21,152 nt of DNA from a virus: IMG/VR virus record IMGVR_UViG_3300048588_000279, positions 1-21,152 of that record; one strand, 5' to 3'. The notes below the pieces were generated by a model that worked only from the letters and a program-made list of their open reading frames with translations, had not been told where the DNA came from and made no database searches. Positions 14,844 through 21,152 of this stretch are shown here, in pieces. Made by a program: the position numbers and the translations under genes. Position 1 is the stretch's first letter. Every line of letters starts with the position of its first letter.

Positions 14844-15706
14844 CAGAACCCACGTCCCATGTTGGTGATGGTCACCGTCCCGAGCGCCGCGGCTTCGTTG
14901 AACGGGACGGAGATGTCCGTGGCAGGCGCAACGATCTCGACGCGCTGCACGCCGGGCTGCATGAGCTTGGCGATGATCCACGACTTGGTGAGGTCAAACC
15001 CAAGGGTGTCGACCTGGCTCCACGCCGCGCGCAGGGCCGCCTCAAGACCAGTGGCCACGGCAGGGGCCGCGCCGGGCAGAAGCCAGACGTTCGCCGAGAC
15101 GTTCACCACCTGCTTGACGGCGCCGGAGACCACGATGCGGTCATTGACCATCCGCACCTCGGCCTTCTGCAGCGCCGCATCGACCGCCGCCAGGAGGGCC
15201 GGGCTGGCGACGCCGCTCTCCTCGGTGCTGAAGATCGCCACGCGGATCGTCGGGTCGCGCCCCACGGTGTAGACCGCGGCGTCGGCGACGCGCACGTCTG
15301 AGGTGAGCGCCACATACTTGTACCGGGGCTCGGTGCCGCCGGTGGACCTGCCCTGGATGGCGAGGATGATGCGCGCCCTCAGGCGCTCATCGTCCTCCTG
15401 GTAGAGCCGCACCACATCGTAGAATGCGGCGAGGTGGTCGAGATCACTTCCGTAGGCGAAGGCCAGCAGGTTTGCCCGCACCGCTTCGTTGATGCGCTGG
15501 CGCAGCATCACGTCGCCGTAGGTCGCGGCCTCGAGCAGGATCTTGGCCGGATCAACCTCGAGGCCTTGGGTGTCGTAGACAACCCCGACTGCGGCGAACT
15601 CCTGGACCAGCTTGTCGACGAAGAGCTGCAGCCGCACCTCGTAGTCGATCTCCTGGATGACGCCGGGCAGCGGCAAGCCGGCCAGCACCTCGGGCAGCGT
15701 CGTCAT
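14843..15706 (-). CDS. Baseplate wedge protein gpJ-like
   Basis: This 287-aa protein has the baseplate J features: an N-terminal region with EIDYEVRLQLFVDKLVQEFA, the central LLEAATYGDVMLRQRINEAV and NLLAFAYGSDLDHLAAFYDV (residues about 57-97), then RARIILAIQGRSTGGTEPRY (110-129) and a beta-rich C-terminus with a gpJ-like VSANVWLLPGAA motif. It builds the wedge around the hub together with gp25 and gpI. AAGGA lies about 9 bases before the ATG. It follows gp25 by 12 bases and is coupled to gpI by a one-base overlap. The length fits P2 gpJ (about 300 aa). Confidence 0.92.
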   Translation of the reverse strand: MTTLPEVLAGLPLPGVIQEIDYEVRLQLFVDKLVQEFAAVGVVYDTQGLEVDPAKILLEAATYGDVMLRQRINEAVRANLLAFAYGSDLDHLAAFYDVVRLYQEDDERLRARIILAIQGRSTGGTEPRYKYVALTSDVRVADAAVYTVGRDPTIRVAIFSTEESGVASPALLAAVDAALQKAEVRMVNDRIVVSGAVKQVVNVSANVWLLPGAAPAVATGLEAALRAAWSQVDTLGFDLTKSWIIAKLMQPGVQRVEIVAPATDISVPFNEAAALGTVTITNMGRGF

Positions 15707-15718
15707 GGGTCGCGGTCC

Positions 15719-16123
15719 TTAGCTGAGGTTGGCGGTGTCGATCGGGATGCGGAGCTGCTGGCGCTGCGCGCCGGTGATCCGCCCCTTGTGCCCATCCGGC
15801 AGGTAGACGCCGGTCATGGAGACGACCATTTCGCCGGGGGTGTCGACGTCGACGAGGATCTGCTCCACCTGGAAGCGAGGCTCGCCGTAAACCGAGTTTG
15901 CCATCTGCCGGGGCTCGATAGCCTCGGCAATGGCGATGAAGAACTCGAGCAGGGTTTCCTGGTTCTGCGGCCTGTCGATCAGCCCCGGAACGTTGGAGCC
16001 GAAGTCACGCCGCTGGACGCGCTCGCCGAGTTCGGTTGTGACGATCGTCACGATCGACTGCACCACGTGGGGCCAGCCGACGAGGAGCGCCCCCGTGTTG
16101 CGATCGATCCCGACGGAGCTCAC
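15719..16123 (-). CDS. Baseplate wedge protein, GPW/gp25 family
   Basis: This 134-aa protein begins MSSVGIDRNTGALLVGWPHV followed by the QSI..I.TT..GERVQRRDFGS core at about 22-44, the family signature of gp25/P2 gpW. The C-terminal half carries the usual beta strands (FQVEQILVDVDTPGEM). It uses a GTG start in a GTGA overlap with the preceding 81-aa gene. In the baseplate it links hub and wedge and helps trigger sheath assembly. The order spike, small protein, gp25, gpJ, gpI matches P2-type baseplate operons. Confidence 0.92.
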   Translation of the reverse strand: MSSVGIDRNTGALLVGWPHVVQSIVTIVTTELGERVQRRDFGSNVPGLIDRPQNQETLLEFFIAIAEAIEPRQMANSVYGEPRFQVEQILVDVDTPGEMVVSMTGVYLPDGHKGRITGAQRQQLRIPIDTANLS

Positions 16124-16365
16124 CGGGTGATGATCCCATCGGGCGGCGACGGGGTCTCAGGGGCTTCAGCCTGCCGGCTTGCCTTGGTGGCCTTAGCCTT
16201 CTGCGCGCCGAGGTCGCGCGCCTTCTCGAGCTGGCCCGACATTTCGAGGTACTTCGCCTCGTTCGGGGTGAGCCGGACGATGTCGCCGACCTTGACCTGC
16301 TTGTCGCCGACCCAGTTCAGCCCGTTCTCGTCGCCGAGAAGCACTACGTAGTTGATCTTCTGCAT
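16120..16365 (-). CDS. Small conserved-type phage protein of unknown function
   Basis: This 81-aa protein has an N-terminal beta-rich part (residues 1-45) with VKVGDIVRLTPNEAKYLEMS, a pattern common in short phage proteins that sit among head-tail or baseplate genes. A Lys/Ala-rich, probably helical and flexible tail follows (QKAKATKASRQAEA). No catalytic motif is visible. Its ATG directly follows the gpV stop (TAGATG), and its stop overlaps the gp25 start. Its insertion between gpV and gp25 genes is not seen in P2 itself. A small assembly or structural factor is possible, but the role is unknown. Confidence 0.65.
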   Translation of the reverse strand: MQKINYVVLLGDENGLNWVGDKQVKVGDIVRLTPNEAKYLEMSGQLEKARDLGAQKAKATKASRQAEAPETPSPPDGIITR

Positions 16366-16899
16366 CTAGCAGTCCTTCGGAATTGAGGTGCCGGTGAGCG
16401 CCGGGCCAGGCATGACGTCCTGGTGTTTGTGGCTGCTGCCGATGTCGATGCCGTTGTGCGTGACGCACGGCCCCTCGATGGTGACCTTCCCGCGGAGAAT
16501 GATCCGCGGGCTCTCGATGACGTGGGTTTCGCCGGTGGACAGGATTGAGGTCTCACCGATTACGCGCCGCGCCTCAGCCAGCTTGTCGTGCGGCTGGCCA
16601 TACTGCTTGCTGTACCCGCCGGGCAGGATCAGCCCCTTGCCAGGCTCGCCGGTGGGCGAGATCAGCAGGACGCGCTCCCCGACGCTGGGAGGATCCCAGT
16701 CCCGGATGTCGCCGGCACGCTGCAGCCACGGCACCTTCTTCGAGCCAGCGCCGTGGGCGTTCACCCGGGCCAGCCCCTCCCCGGGGTAGACTTCCTCCAC
16801 CCGGGCTTCGCGGAAGGTGTTGTTCACCCGCCGCTGCAGGCGGATGACCTCGGCCTCGAGGGTCGCGATGCGATCGATGAGGCGACCGAAGACGTCCAT
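16366..16899 (-). CDS. Baseplate spike protein gpV-like
   Basis: This 177-aa protein starts with a heptad-like helix (residues 1-28, MDVFGRLIDRIATLEAEVIR), then an OB-fold-like region with PSVGERVLLISPTGEPGKGL (71-90). It ends with a beta-helical spike region containing THNGIDIGSSHKH (147-159). The final H-x-H is the metal-binding tip motif known from P2 gpV and Mu gp45 spikes. It forms the trimeric membrane-piercing tip. An in-frame TTG lies 12 bases further upstream, but GGAG six bases before the ATG at 16899 favours the ATG. A Cys ends the protein. Confidence 0.9.
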   Translation of the reverse strand: MDVFGRLIDRIATLEAEVIRLQRRVNNTFREARVEEVYPGEGLARVNAHGAGSKKVPWLQRAGDIRDWDPPSVGERVLLISPTGEPGKGLILPGGYSKQYGQPHDKLAEARRVIGETSILSTGETHVIESPRIILRGKVTIEGPCVTHNGIDIGSSHKHQDVMPGPALTGTSIPKDC

Positions 16900-16920
16900 G
16901 CCGGGCTCCAAAGTTTACGG

Positions 16921-16964
16921 GCGGCGGCGACCTCAAGGCCAGGGACTGCCGAGATCGCCGCCGC
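16921..16964 (-). other. Inverted repeat between tail terminator and spike genes
   Basis: An exact 10-base arm (gcggcggcga) at 16921-16930 pairs with 16955-16964, with a loop of 24 bases. On the minus strand no T-run follows, so this is not a good intrinsic terminator. It fills about half of the only noncoding gap in this part (16900-17001). Confidence 0.45.
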
Positions 16965-17001
16965 GCTTCAGCGCTGCGGGGAGTTGCGAGGAACCCGCGC
17001 G

Positions 17002-17760
17002 CTAAAGAGGTTGGCCGTGTTGGTCGAGCCAGGTCACCGGAGTGCCCAGCGTGACATAGGGCTTCGTTGGGTAGCCGAGCCGGTCGTAGGTGTCCTTCGA
17101 CCAACCCATCGTCCGCACGATCCGTTCGTGATCGGTTACCGGTGCGTTGCCGTCGTAGATCGCTTTCAGCTGCTCCCCGATGCCTCCAAACCCGTTCGAG
17201 GCGGCAAGCTGGTCGAGGAAGGCTCGCAACCAGGATGGCGCGATGGGCGATGACGGTTCGTGCAGGCTGTTCGCCTCATAGGTGATCTGACGGGCGGCAA
17301 TCTTCGTGCCGCCCTCGGTGGTCGCGCCGCGACGGCTGGTGATCTGCTGCGGGCCGTAGCAGATCGTCCGGAACACGTTGGCAGCCGCGTTGTCCGCGCG
17401 CAGGGCTTCGAAGATCTGGTACTCGAAGATGTCGAGGGAGGCCTCGAGCTCGCTGTCCGTCACCGGGAAGTTCAGCGTGTAGTTGGCCGTCTCGTCCTTC
17501 GAGAGGATGCCGATCAGCAGTTCGAAGGTGACGGTCATGGTGCGCGGCCCGATCAGGGTCTCGGCGTGCGCGATCGAGTTGCGATCATAGTCGGTGTAGA
17601 TGACGCACATCGGATAGGCGACGTCCCGATCGACGCTGTCGACCGGCTCGATCTTGCTGTCGTAGATGTGCGGCCCCGCGAGCGTGGGATACGGCGCCAC
17701 GCCGAAGTTGTTGAGCGCGGTGACAACTGCGGTTCGCACCGCCAGACGGTTGAGGCTCAT
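17002..17760 (-). CDS. Putative tail terminator / tail completion protein
   Basis: The N-terminal half of this 252-aa protein resembles tail terminator proteins: a helix (LNRLAVRTAVVTALNNFG), a loop with AGPHIYDSKIEP, and strands VAYPMCVIYTDYDRN and RTMTVTFELLIGI. In these families the terminator caps the growing tube and joins it to the head. The C-terminal part (residues 170-250) is extra and not recognised. It is longer than lambda gpU (131 aa), so the assignment is a structural guess from pattern and position. It overlaps the preceding gene by ATGA and lies just before the baseplate genes. Confidence 0.6.
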   Translation of the reverse strand: MSLNRLAVRTAVVTALNNFGVAPYPTLAGPHIYDSKIEPVDSVDRDVAYPMCVIYTDYDRNSIAHAETLIGPRTMTVTFELLIGILSKDETANYTLNFPVTDSELEASLDIFEYQIFEALRADNAAANVFRTICYGPQQITSRRGATTEGGTKIAARQITYEANSLHEPSSPIAPSWLRAFLDQLAASNGFGGIGEQLKAIYDGNAPVTDHERIVRTMGWSKDTYDRLGYPTKPYVTLGTPVTWLDQHGQPL

Positions 17761-18203
17761 GCCTGCTGCCCTCGCTGCACGAGGCGTAGCTCCATGCGAG
17801 CCAGGCCATCGCGCTGGTTATCCATCACCTCGAACTGCGGGAGGTTAGGCTGCGGGAACCCGAAGTCGTCGAGCATCTCGATCAGGTCGCCCTGACGGGG
17901 CTCGAGCAGCGGGTCGGGGAAATACTTGCGGTCGATAGAGAGAACCGGCTTTCGACCCACCGACACGGCGCGAAGGTCGTTCGCTTCTCGGTAGCTCTTT
18001 CGCACGCCGAGCTCGAGGCCGTACTCCGCCGAGGTGTAGTCGAAGACGCCCCACAGGTCGTCGCGAACTTGGCGCTCGGGATCCGGCCGGCGGCGGCCGT
18101 TGGGGTCCGTATTGTCGAGCATCGGGATCAGCCGGAAGCGTTCCTTGTTCACCCTGTCCACGGCCCCGGAGACCATTTGGTCGAGGCGCTTGAAGATCGA
18201 CAT
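17757..18203 (-). CDS. Putative head-tail connector protein
   Basis: This 148-aa protein starts MSIFKRLDQMVSGAVDRVNK at 18203, preceded by GAGG about 7 bases upstream; the longer frame above this ATG is shadow of the decoration gene. The C-terminal half has RKYFPDPLLEPRQGDLIEML and a closing strand (ARMELRLVQRG), similar in layout to small beta-barrel head-tail joining proteins that carry a 'P..GD' loop. It follows the decoration gene and precedes the putative tail terminator, the usual place of connector genes. No family can be named with certainty. The gene begins just after a hairpin that may end part of the transcripts. Confidence 0.5.
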   Translation of the reverse strand: MSIFKRLDQMVSGAVDRVNKERFRLIPMLDNTDPNGRRRPDPERQVRDDLWGVFDYTSAEYGLELGVRKSYREANDLRAVSVGRKPVLSIDRKYFPDPLLEPRQGDLIEMLDDFGFPQPNLPQFEVMDNQRDGLARMELRLVQRGQQA

Positions 18204-18222
18204 ATGGCCACCTCGGATATGC

Positions 18223-18255
18223 AGAAAGGGGCAGGATGGCGAACCACCCTGCCCC
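18223..18255 (-). terminator. Terminator-like hairpin after the decoration gene
   Basis: A stem of 12 positions with one A.C mismatch (18228-18239 with 18244-18255) closes a UUCG loop on the minus-strand RNA. It is followed by TTTCT. The T-tract is short, so termination is likely partial. It lies between the DUF2190 stop and the next start. Confidence 0.65.
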
Positions 18256-18286
18256 GCCTGGCAGCTAGTGTGAGCAGCGGCCTTGG

Positions 18287-18631
18287 TTAGATCGTGAAGG
18301 CGGCGCTGAGGCGCACTTCGCCTTCGGGCGACGGGTTGGCAGCTGCCTTGGCGGCAACGCCGATCAGGGCATTGGCGCCGGAGGCCGCGGTCGTGGTCGC
18401 CAGCTTGGTGGCATTGTCCCAGTAGATCTTGGCGCCCTGGGCCCAGGCCTGAGCCGAGACCTTCGGAAGCGCAAAGACGCCGGTGAGGGACAGCTCGACA
18501 TCCTCGCCTTCGGCAGCCTTGCCGTTGGCGATGCCGAACATCGAGCCGACCAGGAGGCCAGCGCCGCTCTCGACGCCGCCTGCCGGGGCGGTCACGGTGA
18601 TCACGTTCCCCGGCTGAATGAAGTTCTTCAT
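18287..18631 (-). CDS. DUF2190 family capsid decoration protein
   Basis: This 114-aa protein starts MKNFIQPGNVITVTAPAGGV and continues with the DUF2190 pattern: SGAGLLVGSMFGIANG, EDVELSLTGVFALPK, and WAQGAKIYWDNATKLAT (residues 63-79), ending with a beta strand EVRLSAAFTI. Members of this family are capsid-associated and act as decoration or cement proteins on the outer head surface. The start is preceded by AGAGGA. The gene lies directly downstream of the capsid gene and sits between two terminator-like hairpins. This suggests that its dosage is tuned to that of the capsid protein. Length matches the family. Confidence 0.88.
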   Translation of the reverse strand: MKNFIQPGNVITVTAPAGGVESGAGLLVGSMFGIANGKAAEGEDVELSLTGVFALPKVSAQAWAQGAKIYWDNATKLATTTAASGANALIGVAAKAAANPSPEGEVRLSAAFTI

Positions 18632-18654
18632 GTTTTCCTCTCGTGAGGTTGCTG

Positions 18655-18688
18655 AAAAACGAAAGGGCTCCCGAAGGAGCCCGTTTCG
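18655..18688 (-). terminator. Intrinsic terminator after the capsid gene
   Basis: On the minus strand GGGCTCC-TTCG-GGAGCCC forms a perfect 7-bp stem with a UUCG tetraloop, extended by CGAAA/TTTCG with one bulge. It is followed by TTTCGTTTTTC. It lies 24 bases after the capsid stop and 23 bases before the decoration gene start, leaving no room for a promoter, so some read-through must supply the downstream genes. Confidence 0.85.
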
Positions 18689-18711
18689 TCGTCGTCAGTG
18701 GGTGGAGACGC

Positions 18712-20760
18712 TTACGCGCCGGGGTGACGGACCATGCCCTTGCTGTCGAGCGGGGCGGCACCGAAGTCGAGGCGAACCTTGACCTCGAGGCCGTCGACGT
18801 CGAAGCCGAGGCGGCTCTCGGTGTACGGGCCTTCGTTGCCTTCGAGGTAGGCGTACTCGATGGTGTCGATCTGCGCCGGGTCGGCCACGAGGTAGAACTC
18901 GGTGGCGGACTTCTGCGACAGGCGACCTTCGACGATCGGCTTCAGCTTGCGCATGCTCTCGGGCGTCACGTTGCCCGGCACGTTCGGCTGGAACGAGCCC
19001 ATCAGCTGCTCGGCCTTGAGCTCGAGCTCGGTCGGCAGAAGCACGAAGGCCGGACGGAGGTTCAGCACCGTCTTGTTGTCGAGGTCGAGCTGCTTGCCCA
19101 TCAGGGTGCGGCCGGCCGCAAGCGAGTCGACGCCGAAGGCGCCGCCGCCCGAGGCGATGTTGGCGTGATCGGCGTGGAACAGCGCCTTGCCGTCCGACAT
19201 CTTCACGTTGTTCGTGATGACGCCCCAGACCGTGTCGCTCTCGAGATTCGCGACGGCCTTACCGAACTGACCGGGGAGGTCGGTGAAGGCGCCGAGGTCG
19301 TCGTTGATCAGCACCTGGCGAGTGACGGCCACAACACGACCATAGGTCGCGATCTTGTAGCTTTCCTTGCCTTCGGTCAGGTTCGTGCGCTTGAACTCGC
19401 CGCTCTCGTTGACCTTGAGCAGCTCGCCGGCGCCGCCCAGACGGACGCGGGTCATTTCCTTGAAGTCGCGGGCGGTGGCCTGCTTGCAGAACTCGCGCCA
19501 GGTCTGCGGCATCGCCTGGTAGGCGGCAAGCAGGGTGCGATTCGTGACGCCCTCGAGGATGATCGGGAAGTCCGAGGTCGACATGAACGAGCGCTTGGCG
19601 ATCTCGTCGTAGGTCATGCCACGAACGTTCACGCCCTGCTCGCGCAGCGACTCGCGGGCCATTTCGATGAGCGACAGGCCACGATACTGGCGGCCGGCGT
19701 CGGTCAGCTTGGTGCGGGCCGGGGAAGCGCGGTTCAGGAGCGCGTTGGTCATCGCCTCACGGCGGGTCTCGACCTCGTCCTGCTGCGCGCCGCGCACGGT
19801 GGCATCAACCATCGGCACGATCGGCTGGCGGCTCTGGCGGGCCTCGATGCCATCGAGGATCGCATTGCGGAACGACTGCACGTCGCTGCCGTCGGCGATG
19901 GCGGCGTCGCGAATGGCGTCGGTCAGGCCGTGGCGCGCGGCCAGCGTCATGATGGTCGACACGCGGGTGCGCTCGGCGGTGCGGATGGCGTCCTGGTCGA
20001 CTGCCGGAGCGGCGACGGGGGCGGCCACCGGAGCAGCGCGGGTCTCGACGACCGGGGCAACCGGAGCAGCGACCGGGGCCGGAGCAGCGGTCACGGCAGC
20101 GGCGGCACGCGCCGCTTCGGCGGCCGCGATCTCTTCAGGGGTCATAGTCTCTTCCTTGGGTTCGGCCGCGGCAGCGGCTTCAGTGGTGTCGTCGCGGGTG
20201 ACGACTTCGACGTCGTAGACGCCTTCGGGCTCCCGGCGCGCATGAGCGCCGGGATCAGCGGGAATGGGCACCGCGGAGATTTCCATCGGTTCCCAGTCGG
20301 TGGCGCGGAGGGTGGGCAGCTTCTCGCCGTCGCCCTCGACCTTTTCGTAGCGGTGGATCTTGTAGCCAACGCTGATGAGCAGCGGGATGCCGTCGCGGGT
20401 GTCCTGGAGGATCCGCTCAGCTTCATCGCTGCGGGAGAACTTCACCTTGGCGAGGCCCTTGCCCTTCTCGACGCGGGCCGAACCGGGCACCACCGCGCCA
20501 AGGCGGGAGCCCATCGACCAGCTGTCGTGGGTGTCAAGGAACGCCGCGCCGGCGTTGAGGCGTTCGAGCCGGATGGACTTGGGATCCATGTCCAGCTCTT
20601 CCATGAAGAAGCCCTCGTCCCAGCTGTATCGCCGGACGGCCGCACCGGCGGCGAAGATCACCTCCACCGTGCGGTCGTCCAGGTTCACAGTGTCGGACCG
20701 GACCTCGAGAGCGAGGCGGCCGTCGTCGACCCGCACGCTCTGACCAGTCTTCTTGGTCAT
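18712..20760 (-). CDS. Fused prohead protease and major capsid protein
   Basis: This 682-aa protein joins two functions. Residues 1 to about 190 form an HK97/S78-like prohead protease, with likely catalytic His78 (FLDTHDSW) and Ser130 (LLISVGYKI) and the PMEISAVPIPADPGA strand. Residues about 194-254 are an Ala/Pro-rich linker. Residues about 260-682 are a capsid protein of the Mu gpT-like type, with EMARESLREQGVNVRG, TYGRVVAVTRQVLINDDLGA and the DGKALFHADHAN motif. The fusion replaces separate protease, scaffold and capsid genes; such fusions are known in prophages. Maturation would require self-cleavage near the linker. It overlaps the portal stop by ATGA. An in-frame ATG with a good Shine-Dalgarno lies at residue 206 (20145), so a shorter scaffold-capsid product is possible. 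Confidence 0.92.
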   Translation of the reverse strand: MTKKTGQSVRVDDGRLALEVRSDTVNLDDRTVEVIFAAGAAVRRYSWDEGFFMEELDMDPKSIRLERLNAGAAFLDTHDSWSMGSRLGAVVPGSARVEKGKGLAKVKFSRSDEAERILQDTRDGIPLLISVGYKIHRYEKVEGDGEKLPTLRATDWEPMEISAVPIPADPGAHARREPEGVYDVEVVTRDDTTEAAAAAEPKEETMTPEEIAAAEAARAAAAVTAAPAPVAAPVAPVVETRAAPVAAPVAAPAVDQDAIRTAERTRVSTIMTLAARHGLTDAIRDAAIADGSDVQSFRNAILDGIEARQSRQPIVPMVDATVRGAQQDEVETRREAMTNALLNRASPARTKLTDAGRQYRGLSLIEMARESLREQGVNVRGMTYDEIAKRSFMSTSDFPIILEGVTNRTLLAAYQAMPQTWREFCKQATARDFKEMTRVRLGGAGELLKVNESGEFKRTNLTEGKESYKIATYGRVVAVTRQVLINDDLGAFTDLPGQFGKAVANLESDTVWGVITNNVKMSDGKALFHADHANIASGGGAFGVDSLAAGRTLMGKQLDLDNKTVLNLRPAFVLLPTELELKAEQLMGSFQPNVPGNVTPESMRKLKPIVEGRLSQKSATEFYLVADPAQIDTIEYAYLEGNEGPYTESRLGFDVDGLEVKVRLDFGAAPLDSKGMVRHPGA
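20143..20157 (-). promoter_or_regulatory. Possible internal ribosome binding site and start within the capsid fusion
   Basis: AAGGA at 20157-20153 lies 7 bases before an in-frame ATG (residue 206 of the fusion), in the sequence PKEETMTPEE. Spacing and core are as good as those of the real starts in this window. Translation from here would give a 477-aa protein lacking the protease, keeping linker and capsid domain. Confidence 0.45.
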
Positions 20761-21152
20761 GCTGCTACCTTCTGCTTGGCGGCCGGCTTCTTGGCCGGCG
20801 CCTTCTTTGGGGTGGTCTTCGCTGCGGGCTTGGCGGCCGCAGCGGGCTTTTTCCCCTCGGTCGGCTTGTCGCCTTCCTCTGGGTCGGCCTCGCCGTCACC
20901 GACATCGCTCGACATCTGTGCGAGGCCCTGCTGCGTGGTGTAGCGGGGGTCGCTGTCGAGGATGATGCCGAAGTCGTCGAGGAGGAGGTTGACCGCGGCG
21001 ATCTCGTCGAGCACCTCGTCGGGGTCGTAGCCGTAGGAGGACACGACGTCCTTCCACGACTTCAGGCCCGCGCGGATGGCGAGGATGTCGGCCTTCACGT
21101 CGTCGATCGGGTTGATGAACTCGAACTTGGGCGGCACCCACTTCACCGGGAT
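20757..21152 (-). CDS. Portal protein, lambda gpB family (C-terminus only)
   Basis: The window holds the last 131 residues of this gene; the frame is open to the right edge and the real start is outside. Residues seen, KWVPPKFEFINPIDDVKADI followed by AIRAGLKSWKDVVSSYGYDP and DEVLDEIAA, match the conserved end of lambda-type portal proteins. The last 33 residues are a Lys/Ala/Pro tail with repeated KPAAK-like units (20760-20858), preceded by an acidic stretch (GDGEADPEEGD). The portal is the dodecameric ring through which DNA enters and leaves the head. It overlaps the protease/capsid gene by ATGA. A GTG at 21146 is internal and not the start. Confidence 0.87.
   Translation of the reverse strand: MPVKWVPPKFEFINPIDDVKADILAIRAGLKSWKDVVSSYGYDPDEVLDEIAAVNLLLDDFGIILDSDPRYTTQQGLAQMSSDVGDGEADPEEGDKPTEGKKPAAAAKPAAKTTPKKAPAKKPAAKQKVAA

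Noticed and set aside
14844-14981. Upstream extension of gpI
   Set aside because: Arg/His-rich shadow of gpJ; the start at 14843 overlaps the gpJ stop and begins the gpI family match.
18204-18761. Upstream extension of the 148-aa connector gene to give 334 residues
   Set aside because: The added part overlaps the decoration gene and both terminator hairpins and looks like shadow; the ATG at 18203 has a good ribosome binding site.
18643-20943. Long plus-strand open frame (766 codons) opposite the capsid fusion
   Set aside because: Antisense to a clear protease/capsid gene; composition and lack of domains mark it as shadow of third-position GC bias.

Overview
This window is part of a contractile-tailed phage or prophage (a myovirus with a P2-type tail). 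It covers the end of the head module, the tail baseplate and fibre genes, the tail sheath and tube, and most of the tape measure gene. All genes I support lie on the minus strand, so the biological order runs from high to low coordinates. The DNA is GC-rich by eye and the proteins resemble prophage proteins of Alphaproteobacteria. That host assignment is an inference, because no host gene, integrase, tRNA or attachment site is visible.

Head module (21152 to about 17000): the C-terminus of a lambda-type portal protein; a fused prohead protease/major capsid protein with a long Ala/Pro linker; a DUF2190-type capsid decoration protein set between two hairpins that look like intrinsic terminators; a small putative head-tail connector; and a putative tail terminator.

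Baseplate (16899 to 13731): gpV-like spike, a small unknown protein, GPW/gp25 wedge, gpJ and an enlarged gpI. Fibre and baseplate-appendage region (13731 to 5143): a 1063-residue DUF4815-like structural protein, then a run of short, modular, repeat-rich fibre proteins (359, 115, 95, 389, 77, 186 and 254 aa), a 164-aa protein of unknown function and a DUF1353 protein.

Tail shaft (5115 to 1): sheath (FI-like, with an unusual glycine-rich insertion), tube (FII-like), the gpE/gpE' tail-assembly chaperone pair, whose second frame looks fused to the first by a -1 frameshift, and the tape measure protein, which runs off the left edge close to its C-terminus.

Genes are tightly packed. Many stop and start codons overlap (ATGA, GTGA, TGATG, TAATG), which suggests translational coupling in one long late operon. 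No stretch above about 300 bases lacks a gene; the largest gaps are about 80 to 102 bases and hold the hairpins described below. Terminase, lysis genes, integrase, regulators and the P2 U/X/D equivalents are outside the window. I found no unmistakably new system. The most interesting points are a possible nested start inside the capsid fusion, the terminators around the decoration gene, the frameshifted gpE', the sheath insertion, and the duplicated domains in the fibre cluster.
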